DNA from: Opitutales bacterium UBA5694
Lineage (GTDB): Bacteria; Verrucomicrobiota; Verrucomicrobiia; Opitutales; Opitutaceae
Assembly: GCA_002420185.1 (NCBI GenBank)
Contig: DIHO01000007.1
Coordinates: 145,423-209,422 of the forward strand
Length of the DNA: 64,000 nt
Direction: 5' to 3'
Each line of letters starts with the position of its first letter. The first letter of the stretch is position 1. This document shows, in pieces, positions 8,743 to 16,474 of the stretch. The notes under the pieces were generated by a model. That model was not told the origin of the DNA. It searched no databases and saw only the letters and a list, made by a program, of their open reading frames with translations. The translations under genes and the position numbers were made by a program.

Positions 8743-10041
8743 TTAGTCGAGCTCCTTTACAGAAAGTCGACGAAATCGAAGGACATGCTCTGGACCATGG
8801 GCCGCAAACCCGAGGTGCCCTTTCTTTAGCATTTTTCCCGGATGTTCACGACCACCCATATAGTCGCTTATTTTGCTGAGATCTGTATCCAGAATTATAA
8901 CACCATTTAGCTCTACCTGAATGGTGGAGCCTTTAACAATGACTTCTTGGTAATTCCATTCCCCGGCAGCTCTCAGGTAGCCGCGATACGCTCCCGCCAT
9001 ACCATAGGCGCTACCATGAACCTGCCTTGGCTTTACCGCTGCATAGCGTTTGTGACCGTCGTCGAGAATTTGAAGCTCACACATGGCGTCATAGGCAGGA
9101 TTGCCTTTTCCTGTCGAACGAATCGCCAAGCCGTTGTTGCCTCCGGCGCTCATTACGAACTCGAAACGGAACACAAAGTCAGCGAATTCGCGTACCGTGT
9201 AAATATGCCCTCCATCGCTCCAAATTAGCTCGCCGTTGGCGACAAGCTTTCCGTTCTTATCACCGAACCAACCCTCAAGGTCGCGTCCATTGAAAATTGG
9301 CTCGAATGCAGTCCCAAACTCCTCCCCACGCAAAATCTCGTTTGCTTCTACAGCTCCGATTTCGCGAATATAGATGTTCCGCCAACGGATTTCCCCACCA
9401 TGCGTTTGCAAATGGATGGGCCCCTTACTTGGCATCGGTTTGGTTTTATCAAAATAAGGGTGAAAAATGGCTCCATCAACGACCCTTTGGGCATTCAACC
9501 AAACCCAAATGCGATTACCCACGTGACGAATCTTAAGGCTATTCCATTCGCCAAAGGGTTTGTCCGCGTGAACCAATGGGTGCTTGCCGTTGGTCTCAGC
9601 TTCCTCTTTCGGATTGTTGTACAGTCCACCCGAACCGCGATCCGCACCAATATCCCATTTTTTCCCTGCTTTAGTAGTGTCCCAAATTTGAATTTGAGGC
9701 GATCCACGCAGGTAGATGCCGCTGTCGGCCAAGGCCACAGTTTTATATTCAAGCATCAGTTCGATATCCCCGTAGTCCCGAACGGTCGTAGCGTAAGGCC
9801 CCTTTCCGTCATTTACCAATTCGCCGCTCTCCACGGTCCAGTGCTTCTCGAAATCGGCTTGCTGGTCCTTGATCGCTGCCTGACGATCCTCTGCCTTGCG
9901 AGACTGGTGGGGATTGTCACCATACCAGCCAGAAAGGTCTTTTCCATTGAAAAGCGGTCGGAAGCCTTCTGGCGGATTGATCTCCGATCCTCTCGCACAT
10001 GGGAAACAAAAAAGAATTAATAAAGCGGCTTTGTATTTCAT
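8743..10041 (-). CDS. Exported protein with two DUF1080 domains (3-keto-disaccharide hydrolase-like)
   Basis: A 432-residue protein with a signal peptide (ALLILFCFPCARG) and two concanavalin-like DUF1080 domains, roughly residues 26-227 (opening FNGKDLSGWYG) and 245-430 (opening FNGRDLEGWFG). Both contain the GIYLRGSPQIQIWD or GLAIRSTGKG type strand that marks the fold. Characterised DUF1080 proteins hydrolyse 3-keto-glycosides. The start overlaps the stop of the upstream Gfo/Idh gene by four bases (ATGA). Two oxidoreductases that could form or reduce 3-keto sugars and an MFS transporter precede it, which fits a pathway that oxidises a glycoside at C3, cleaves it and imports or recycles the products. 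The substrate cannot be read from sequence. Confidence 0.85.
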   Translation of the reverse strand: MKYKAALLILFCFPCARGSEINPPEGFRPLFNGKDLSGWYGDNPHQSRKAEDRQAAIKDQQADFEKHWTVESGELVNDGKGPYATTVRDYGDIELMLEYKTVALADSGIYLRGSPQIQIWDTTKAGKKWDIGADRGSGGLYNNPKEEAETNGKHPLVHADKPFGEWNSLKIRHVGNRIWVWLNAQRVVDGAIFHPYFDKTKPMPSKGPIHLQTHGGEIRWRNIYIREIGAVEANEILRGEEFGTAFEPIFNGRDLEGWFGDKNGKLVANGELIWSDGGHIYTVREFADFVFRFEFVMSAGGNNGLAIRSTGKGNPAYDAMCELQILDDGHKRYAAVKPRQVHGSAYGMAGAYRGYLRAAGEWNYQEVIVKGSTIQVELNGVIILDTDLSKISDYMGGREHPGKMLKKGHLGFAAHGPEHVLRFRRLSVKELD

Positions 10042-11123
10042 ATCATTTCTATTGTTTTACCCGTTCGGAAACTCTCGTCTGCTGCCAGAACGATGCGGCT
10101 AGCACTGCAAGCGGCCTCTAGAAGTTCGGATACGTCCAAATCCTCATCAATAGCCTTAAAAAAATACTCCTGCTCTCTGTGAAAAAGGGCGTCATGATCC
10201 GGCTCTGATTCCATAGAAATGAACTCGTCTTCCCTTACCGAATTACCCTCCGGATCAAGCTCGCTATGATGTATCTGCAGTCGTTCCGTTCCGGAATGAG
10301 CTTCAATCTTGGAGCTTTGCCCTTGAGCCCCTGACTTTTCCGCCACGATGGAAATGCACCCTTTCGGCCCTATGACGTCTTTAATGAAAAACGCGTTCTC
10401 GCTCATCATCGGACCCCAGCCGGCTTCATACCAACCGACTGAGCCATCTTCAAAGGTGACCTGTAGATGGCCGTAGTTGATTTTCCCTTCCGGTAATTCA
10501 TCCGTCAGACGGGCTCCGATGCCTGACACGCGCACCGGTCTCGATCTTGTCATCTGGCACATCACGTCGACATAGTGGACTCCGCAATCAACCACAGGTG
10601 AAATGGAGGAAGCCAAGCTTTTGTGAGTCTCCCACTGAGCACCTGAAGACTGCTGGTTGAGATTCATCCGCATGACTAGCGGCTTACCTAAAGTGTGAAC
10701 TTTATCTACAAACTGAATCCAACTCGGATGGTGCCGCAAGACATAGCCTACAACCAGCTTGCGATTCAACTTTTTCGCTAGAGCAACCAGCGCCTCCGCC
10801 TCATCAATCGTTTCGGCTATTGGCTTTTCCAAGAATACGTGGCAACCGGCTTCCAAGGCCAGCTTGGTATAATCGTAGTGCGTATCAGGATAAGTGGTAA
10901 TACATACCGCGTCCGGTTTCGTTTCCATCAACCCTTTTTCGTAACTGTCGAAACCCGGATAAGTCGTGCCAAGCTCCTCCATGACCTTATTCCGAGATAC
11001 GGAACTTCTCGTGCAAATGCCTGCAATCTCAAATCCGTCTAAGCGATGATACGCCAAAATATGGGATCTCCCCGTATTTCCCGCTCCAACACACAGCACT
11101 CTATGTTTTCTTACCTTTGACAT
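10038..11123 (-). CDS. Gfo/Idh/MocA family NAD(P)-dependent oxidoreductase (cytoplasmic)
   Basis: A 361-residue enzyme with an N-terminal Rossmann fold (LCVGAGNTGRSHI), the conserved EKP motif in VFLEKPIAETIDEAEAL and a C-terminal substrate domain containing VVDCGVHYVDVMCQM with the catalytic-type Asp and His. There is no signal peptide. Family members oxidise or reduce hydroxyl groups of sugars and inositols. It is third in the minus-strand operon, after a TAT-exported paralogue, with nine bases between them, and overlaps the DUF1080 start. I infer a role at C3 of a sugar, such as reducing the 3-keto product back in the cytoplasm. The precise substrate is unknown. Confidence 0.86.
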   Translation of the reverse strand: MSKVRKHRVLCVGAGNTGRSHILAYHRLDGFEIAGICTRSSVSRNKVMEELGTTYPGFDSYEKGLMETKPDAVCITTYPDTHYDYTKLALEAGCHVFLEKPIAETIDEAEALVALAKKLNRKLVVGYVLRHHPSWIQFVDKVHTLGKPLVMRMNLNQQSSGAQWETHKSLASSISPVVDCGVHYVDVMCQMTRSRPVRVSGIGARLTDELPEGKINYGHLQVTFEDGSVGWYEAGWGPMMSENAFFIKDVIGPKGCISIVAEKSGAQGQSSKIEAHSGTERLQIHHSELDPEGNSVREDEFISMESEPDHDALFHREQEYFFKAIDEDLDVSELLEAACSASRIVLAADESFRTGKTIEMI

Positions 11124-11132
11124 TTTTGCTTT

Positions 11133-12452
11133 TTAGAACGCTCGGTATTCGCGGCTGAGGTGTTGATTAGCCTCACTGAAATTCGATATTTTCATCGAAC
11201 GGGGATTCCACGTTAGTTTCTTGCCAGGATAACGGCTTGCCACCACTCCGAGTTGCAGGGCCTCGCAAAGTGGTCCCCCGTAGGAGAATGGAGATCCCGT
11301 TGATCCTTCGCCCAGACAGGCATTAATCCACTGGCTATGGTGGTCGAGCGGATCGATTTCCGGGCGAGGCACACTTCTAATCAATTCTCTCGGAAACGTC
11401 TGGGGACCACTCATGTGTGGCATCATCATAACCCCTTTTTCCCCAATCATCACACAGCCCTGCCGGGGCAACTGGACCGTTCCATTATCATTGAATCCCT
11501 TTATTCGGGAGGGAGGCCCATTCGCACCATCATACCACGTCCACTTGAGAGACTTGGCGGTATATTGGGTCGCTCCAAACTGGTATTCCGTTTTTACGCT
11601 CGTCGGATGAGCAAACCCGTTCGGCTTACGACATTGGCTTCTCACCCATTTGGGCGAGGTTAACTCCAACGCCCGGTATGGAGTATCGAAGATATGGACA
11701 CCCATATCTCCCAACGTTCCCGTGCCAAAATCCAACAAGCGGCGCCACTGGCCCGGATGAAAAATCTTCTCACGATAAAGCCGCTCTTCCGCGACTCCAA
11801 GCCACAGTCCCCAATCCAAGTTGGCCGGCACAGGATTCGTCGTCACAGGAAGCAAATCATCGGACCCCCAAGACTTGTTGGACCAGACATGAACTTCGCT
11901 GATCTTTCCAATCAGACCACTCTTAATGTACTCAACCGTCATTCGTTGGCCAATGGACGCGCTGACTTGAATTCCCATTTGCGTCACCACACCCCGTTCC
12001 TCAGCTAGGAGTCTGAGCTGGCGGTTCTCCACGACGTTGTGGGCCAGCGGCTTCTCACAATAGACATGCTTTCCCAATTCCATCGCGTGCGACGATATCG
12101 GCGCGTGCATGTGGTCAGGCGTGCAGACCAAAACGGCATCGATCCGATCTCCCAGCTTGTCGAACAGTTTCCGGTAATCCCGAAACGTCTCCGCCTTTGG
12201 CACCTCAGTCGATCGTTCTGCTAAACTGTTACTATCCACGTCACACAAAGCGACGATGTCGACATTGGGCAAACGGAGCAGAGAATCGAAATTACCCTTT
12301 CCCCGACCGCCAGCACCAATCTGAGCAATCTGCAACCTGCCGTTGGGCGAACTGGCCCAGGCTCCAGTCGGCATTATTGAGAAAGCGGCGACACCGCCTA
12401 ATGCGGTTAGAAACTGCCTACGATTCGATTGGGAATTTACTATACCACTCAT
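11133..12452 (-). CDS. TAT-exported Gfo/Idh/MocA family oxidoreductase
   Basis: A 439-residue protein beginning with a twin-arginine signal (SNRRQFLTALGGVAAFS, Arg11-Arg12) and then a Rossmann fold (QIAQIGAGGRGKGNF). EKP occurs in VYCEKPLAHNV and the C-terminal domain has LDFGTGTLGDMGVHIFD. TAT export fits an enzyme folded with its nucleotide before leaving the cytoplasm, as in glucose-fructose oxidoreductase. It lies 15 bases after the transporter gene. The pairing of exported and cytoplasmic paralogues in one operon is what suggests oxidation of a glycoside in the periplasm and further processing inside. Substrate unknown. Confidence 0.88.
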   Translation of the reverse strand: MSGIVNSQSNRRQFLTALGGVAAFSIMPTGAWASSPNGRLQIAQIGAGGRGKGNFDSLLRLPNVDIVALCDVDSNSLAERSTEVPKAETFRDYRKLFDKLGDRIDAVLVCTPDHMHAPISSHAMELGKHVYCEKPLAHNVVENRQLRLLAEERGVVTQMGIQVSASIGQRMTVEYIKSGLIGKISEVHVWSNKSWGSDDLLPVTTNPVPANLDWGLWLGVAEERLYREKIFHPGQWRRLLDFGTGTLGDMGVHIFDTPYRALELTSPKWVRSQCRKPNGFAHPTSVKTEYQFGATQYTAKSLKWTWYDGANGPPSRIKGFNDNGTVQLPRQGCVMIGEKGVMMMPHMSGPQTFPRELIRSVPRPEIDPLDHHSQWINACLGEGSTGSPFSYGGPLCEALQLGVVASRYPGKKLTWNPRSMKISNFSEANQHLSREYRAF

Positions 12453-12467
12453 ATCGTTGAAAGTTTT

Positions 12468-13685
12468 CTATTCATTTTCTGCACACGTTTCGTCGGGCAC
12501 TTTAAAGAAAATTGCAAACATGACAATAACGATCGCCGCCATTCCGGCCGGTATCAACCAGATCGCTTTCCAATCATGGATAAAAGTGCCGGCTGCGATT
12601 TCAGTCTCGTAGGCCTTCACAATATATCCAGATATTTTAGTCCCGATCAGCAGACCCAATCCATAAGTGATCAGAGCGACAAAGCCTTGGGCACTGGCTC
12701 TCAGGTGTTTTGGGGCCACATTATCGACATGGATATGGCCCGTCACGAAAAAGAAATCGTAGCAAATTCCGTGGAGCAGGATTCCGGCGTAAAACATAAA
12801 AACGAGGCTGTCCGAGTTGCCCATGGCAAAAAGAATGTAGCGAACAAACCAGGACAGCATCCCAATCAAGAGCATTTTCTTGACACCCAGACGAGCGAGG
12901 AAAAACGGCATGAGGAGCATGAAGCCGATCTCCGACATTTGCCCGAGGGTCATTTTGCCCGCTGCATTCTCAAACCCAGATTCGTTTAAGAAAAGATTCG
13001 TAAAATTGTAGTAGAAGGCGAGTGGGACGCATATGAAAAGTGAGCCAATCGCGAAAATCGCAAAGGAACGATCCTTCAACATGGACAAAGCATCCAAGTT
13101 CAAAACGTCCCGAACCGTAACTTTTTTATCAGAAGACTGGGGAGGCGTCCACGGCAGAAAGAAGGAAAACACACCCAGCACTGCTGATACCCCTGCGGCA
13201 ATCTTCATGGGGATCGAAGTGTTCTCTATCCCCAAACTCCCCACCAACAGACCTGCGGCAATCCAGCCGATAGTTCCTAAAACCCGAATCGTGGGAAACT
13301 GCTTTCCAGTATCTTCCATCTGGGCAAACGATATCGTGTTCACCAAGGCCAAGGTCGGATTATAGGCCAACGCATAGACAAAGAGCATCCAAAACAACGT
13401 CGATGGGTCCGTTATCGAAGAACTGAAATAAAGAATCACCGCCCCAATCAGATGGCAAAATCCAAGCACCCGCTCGGCATTGAAAAAGCGGTCCGCAATC
13501 ATTCCCACAAAGAAGGGGGCGATTAATGCACCCCAGGGCATGGTAGCGTAAGCATCCCCTACCTCAGCACCGTCGAAGGAGAGACCCTGGCTAAGGTAGG
13601 TTCCTAAGGTAACAAACCAAGCCCCCCATACGAAGAACTGGAGGAACATCATCGCGGATAACTGTATGCGTACGGTGGATTTCAT
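12468..13685 (-). CDS. MFS transporter, nucleoside:H+ symporter (NupG/XapB) type
   Basis: A 405-residue integral membrane protein with about twelve hydrophobic segments. The opening RIQLSAMMFLQFFVWGAWFVTLGTYL in residues 6-31 is characteristic of the nucleoside:H+ symporter branch, and DRFFNAERVLGF follows helix 2. Well-studied members take up nucleosides, but in this lineage such genes sit regularly beside Gfo/Idh and DUF1080 genes, which suggests a sugar or sugar-derivative substrate. It is the first gene of the operon; the promoter should lie in the 430-base A/T-rich stretch above 13686. The start ATG lies directly before the first helix. Substrate assignment is inference. Confidence 0.87.
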   Translation of the reverse strand: MKSTVRIQLSAMMFLQFFVWGAWFVTLGTYLSQGLSFDGAEVGDAYATMPWGALIAPFFVGMIADRFFNAERVLGFCHLIGAVILYFSSSITDPSTLFWMLFVYALAYNPTLALVNTISFAQMEDTGKQFPTIRVLGTIGWIAAGLLVGSLGIENTSIPMKIAAGVSAVLGVFSFFLPWTPPQSSDKKVTVRDVLNLDALSMLKDRSFAIFAIGSLFICVPLAFYYNFTNLFLNESGFENAAGKMTLGQMSEIGFMLLMPFFLARLGVKKMLLIGMLSWFVRYILFAMGNSDSLVFMFYAGILLHGICYDFFFVTGHIHVDNVAPKHLRASAQGFVALITYGLGLLIGTKISGYIVKAYETEIAAGTFIHDWKAIWLIPAGMAAIVIVMFAIFFKVPDETCAENE

Positions 13686-14117
13686 ATTCTAATGGGCAGT
13701 ATTTGGGAGAAAACAATGAATCGTGCAGCTTTTTGTCCACCTGTCTACTCAACGTTCGCAACTTTCATTCAAAATGTTCTAGGACGATTTCTTTTTTCAT
13801 ATACCTCAATTTGATAGATCAATCGTAAAAGTACACCATTGCGAATTCCATTAAAGCCTCACCGCTCGTGAACTTTGCTCTCGTGAACTTTACTCTCGTG
13901 AACCAGTGATCCCCTAACTCAGCAGAAAAACTCCACTTTTCAATCTGCGTCGAATCGAGGTGATTCCTGAGTACTCTGTCCGCAATTATTATTACTTATT
14001 TTGGATACAGAAAAAGAGAAAGCTTCTTAGGGATTTCATGGATCAACAGCTTCTTTGAAGTGCTCGCTTAAAACAGTCAGATCAATCAAGCGGCACCCAA
14101 AGTTCCGGATCAACTCC
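13686..14117. other. Upstream region of the glycoside operon, no gene
   Basis: Apart from the short tandem repeat at 13865-13904 I see no coding frame with a family resemblance. It should contain the promoter of the minus-strand operon starting at 13685, but no clear -35/-10 pair stands out. At the far end (about 14040-14130, minus strand) a frame reads YPEFEELIRNFGCRLIDLTV before a stop; it is unidentified and may be the tail of the decayed gene next to it. Confidence 0.45.
13865..13904. repeat. 15-bp direct tandem repeat, 2.7 copies
   Basis: CTCGTGAACTTTGCT, CTCGTGAACTTTACT, CTCGTGAACC: three consecutive units, the last partial, with one difference between the first two. It lies 180-220 bases upstream of the MFS start. 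It could be a regulator binding array or simple slippage; the sequence does not decide. Confidence 0.75.
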
Positions 14118-14362
14118 TCAAATTCCGGATACTGATTCGTCTTCAAGCAAGGACAATCGGAAATCGAACCGAACCACCATGGTTATAATCAAGGCAATGG
14201 GAAATCCAATCAGCAAAACCAGAGTCACCAGTCGCGACGTCCGTTCGGGAATTCCCAACTGCGGAGGCACGGCCGCCGCAACCTCGATAGCGATCCACAC
14301 CACCACTGGTACGGTAATTCCCACCCCATGACCTTTCTATACTTCAGCGCCGCCCAGTAGGA
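14118..14362 (-). pseudogene. TolB/TPR-type membrane regulator, N-terminal remnant with frameshift
   Basis: On the minus strand a frame gives SYWAALKYRKV (14362-14330), and after a shift at about 14325 the adjacent frame continues VVVWIAIEVAAAVPPQLGIPE, then a hydrophobic stretch RLVTLVLLIGFPIALIITMVV. Joined, this is the start of a protein type in which a short FWxxLKxRxV region and two transmembrane helices with GIPEW and IGFPIALI motifs precede TolB-like or TPR domains, often behind an adenylate-cyclase or winged-helix domain. Everything after the second helix is lost to a stop at 14118. Upstream, from about 14365 to 14590, the first frame also reads through unrelated sequence (ALGSLDFVTTNRGSRARIVD) with one TAG that I cannot assign. 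Confidence 0.55.
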
Positions 14363-14666
14363 TCTACCGTTTTGTGGCGAGGCCACCGGGTCCGTATTTG
14401 GGTTGTCTAGCGTGGGGACGTTGAACACCAGAGGATCCAGCCAAGGAGTACCGCCTTTCTTTAGAGAAAACCGATCCACTATTCTAGCCCGTGAGCCTCT
14501 GTTTGTAGTGACGAAATCAAGGGACCCCAGAGCTGGTGACTAGTCTTTTATGGTTCTAGGCACCAGACGAAATCCCCACTTCGCGAGCAATTCATCCAAA
14601 TTCAAGCCCCAAAGACTGACAAAGGAGCATTTTCCATAGCATTGGAAATCACCTTCCAGTCACCGA

Positions 14667-15950
14667 CTAGGCCAGCGCCTTCGCCAGAGCCTGGTCGATA
14701 TCGTCAATGATATCGTCTATATGCTCGATCCCTACGGAGAGACGCACCAGCTCGGGAGTAATACCTCCCGCCTTCTGGGCTTCCGCTGAAAGCTGGCTAT
14801 GGGTGGTAGACGCAGGATGGATGGCTAGGCTTTTGGCGTCGCCCACATTCGCCAGATGGCTGAACAGCTCGAGCGAATCGATGAACTTCGATCCGGCTGC
14901 AGCAGCACCATTAATTCCAAATATCACCATGGCTCCACCTTTGCCGTCCAAATACTTGTCCGCCAAAGCACCACTCTTACTGTCATTAAGACCCGGATAT
15001 CTTACCCATTCGACTCCCTCCATGCCATCTAGATGGTTAGCCACTGCTTTTGCGTTGGAACAATGACGCTCCATCCGTAACGGGAGGGTCTCTATACCTT
15101 GCAAAAACATCCACGCATTGTCTGGAGAAATACAAGCCCCCAAGTTGCGCAGAGGAACGGTGCGCATTCTAAGGATGAATGCTAGCGGAGCCAAGGGCTC
15201 AGGAAGGTCGTGTCCCCACCGCAATCCGTGGTAGGAGGAGTCTGGGTCATCATACAAGGGGAATTTTCCGTTGCCCCAATTGAATTTACCTGAGTCAACG
15301 ACAACCCCACCTATCCCCGTGCCATGGCCGCCAAACCACTTGGTTAACGAATGCACGACTATGTCCGCACCGAACTCTATCGGGCGTGTTAGATAGGGCG
15401 TCGAAAACGTGGAGTCGACAATTAAAGGGATCCCATTGTCATGGGCGATCTTGGCAATCGCCTCAAGGTCGGAAATCTCGATGCCGGGATTACTAACGGT
15501 TTCGCAAAACAGTGCCTTGGTGTTTTCATCGATCGCTGAGGCGAAATTTGCGGGGTCGGAAGGATCAACGAACTTGGTCGTGATACCCAAATCTGGAATA
15601 ATGTCGTTAAATTGTGTATACGTTCCACCATACAGGTTGTTGGCCGACACGATATTGTCGCCCGCTTTCGCCACGTTGATGATCGAGTAGAAAATTGCCG
15701 AGGTACCCGAACTGACCGCCAGAGCTGCTGCGCCTCCTTCTAGCTGAGCGACCCTCTGCTCCAGCACATCTTGAGTCGGGTTCATAATTCGCGAGTAGAT
15801 GTTTCCGAGCTCCTTTAGCGCAAAGAGATTAGCAGCGTGCTCGGTGCTATCGAAAACGAAGGAGGAGGTCCGGTAAACCGGGACTCCACGTGAGTGAGTC
15901 GTAGGATCCGGTGCCTGACCGGCGTGAAGGCATTGTGTTTCGAGTTTCAT
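14667..15950 (-). CDS. metY: O-acetylhomoserine sulfhydrylase / aminocarboxypropyltransferase
   Basis: A 427-residue PLP enzyme of the Cys/Met metabolism family. It opens ETQCLHAGQAPDP, typical of MetY, and has the Schiff-base lysine Lys204 in HSLTKWFGGHG, with the substrate-phosphate and cofactor motifs SSGTSAIF and VDSTFSTPYL. The length of about 427 distinguishes MetY from the 380-400 residue MetB and MetC enzymes. Reaction: O-acetylhomoserine plus sulfide gives homocysteine and acetate. It is monocistronic; cysK lies 8 kb away on the same strand. I searched the upstream region for SAM riboswitch elements and found none. Assignment is strong, although related enzymes can use O-succinylhomoserine. 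Confidence 0.93.
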   Translation of the reverse strand: MKLETQCLHAGQAPDPTTHSRGVPVYRTSSFVFDSTEHAANLFALKELGNIYSRIMNPTQDVLEQRVAQLEGGAAALAVSSGTSAIFYSIINVAKAGDNIVSANNLYGGTYTQFNDIIPDLGITTKFVDPSDPANFASAIDENTKALFCETVSNPGIEISDLEAIAKIAHDNGIPLIVDSTFSTPYLTRPIEFGADIVVHSLTKWFGGHGTGIGGVVVDSGKFNWGNGKFPLYDDPDSSYHGLRWGHDLPEPLAPLAFILRMRTVPLRNLGACISPDNAWMFLQGIETLPLRMERHCSNAKAVANHLDGMEGVEWVRYPGLNDSKSGALADKYLDGKGGAMVIFGINGAAAAGSKFIDSLELFSHLANVGDAKSLAIHPASTTHSQLSAEAQKAGGITPELVRLSVGIEHIDDIIDDIDQALAKALA

Positions 15951-16162
15951 TAAGGAATGACTTTTGAGGTTGGCTTTCTACTACTATACACCCATACGAA
16001 AAATTGAAAACGCATTATGAAAGGAGTTTACAGAGTCGACCAGTCCAAAATTAACAAACCATGTCAGCTCCTCCTACAATCACAATATTCTTGTTTATTT
16101 AGCGGGATTATCGGCAATGAGACTTTTTCTCAAAAGCAACTTAACGGATTTTTGACATTTAG

Positions 16163-16474
16163 TTTCAGCTAAAACTTTTCAATTGTATACGGATTTCAAC
16201 TTTAGGCTCTCAATTACACTGGCAGCACCTCGGCCGCGAATCCAATTCCATGCAAGAGCTCGACCCCTTAGGCAGTCCTGATGCCCGCTTTGGACTGTTT
16301 AAAGGTCAATCCATTGTAGACCTGTCCGCCAATTGCCTCATCAACAAACGCACAGAAGCGTTCGTGAACGTAAACAATAATCTTGATAAGCAAAGTTCCG
16401 CGGGGCGCCTAACCGATAGCCCTCGTCCCGATGTGCCACTACAAGCGAGCATCAGTATGGGACTTCGATTCTAA
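16163..16474 (+). pseudogene. TonB-dependent receptor, C-terminal remnant
   Basis: A frame without start or signal, open from an in-frame TAG at 16160, reads TLGSQLHWQHLGRESNSMQ, then FGLFKGQSIVDLSA, then EAFVNVNNNLDKQ, GRLTDSPRPDVPLQASISM and ends GLRF-stop. This is the closing strand series of an outer-membrane TonB receptor: the FVNVNNLFDK turn, the SPRPG-type loop and the terminal aromatic residue of the barrel. Full receptors have 700-1000 residues, so about 100 remain. The tail overlaps the end of the opposite-facing methyltransferase gene by four bases. The rest of the 15951-16162 stretch holds nothing else recognisable. Loss of an uptake receptor is inferred. Confidence 0.6.

Noticed and set aside
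13865..13904. CRISPR-like array
   Set aside because: The units are directly adjacent without spacers, only 15 bases long, and no cas gene is present.
15951..16250. SAM riboswitch upstream of metY
   Set aside because: I looked for the conserved SAM-I core and pairing elements on the minus strand and found none.
16250..16474. A free-standing 74-residue protein starting at ATG 16250
   Set aside because: The frame extends upstream of the ATG with receptor-like sequence to a stop at 16160 and is a fragment of a TonB receptor C-terminus.
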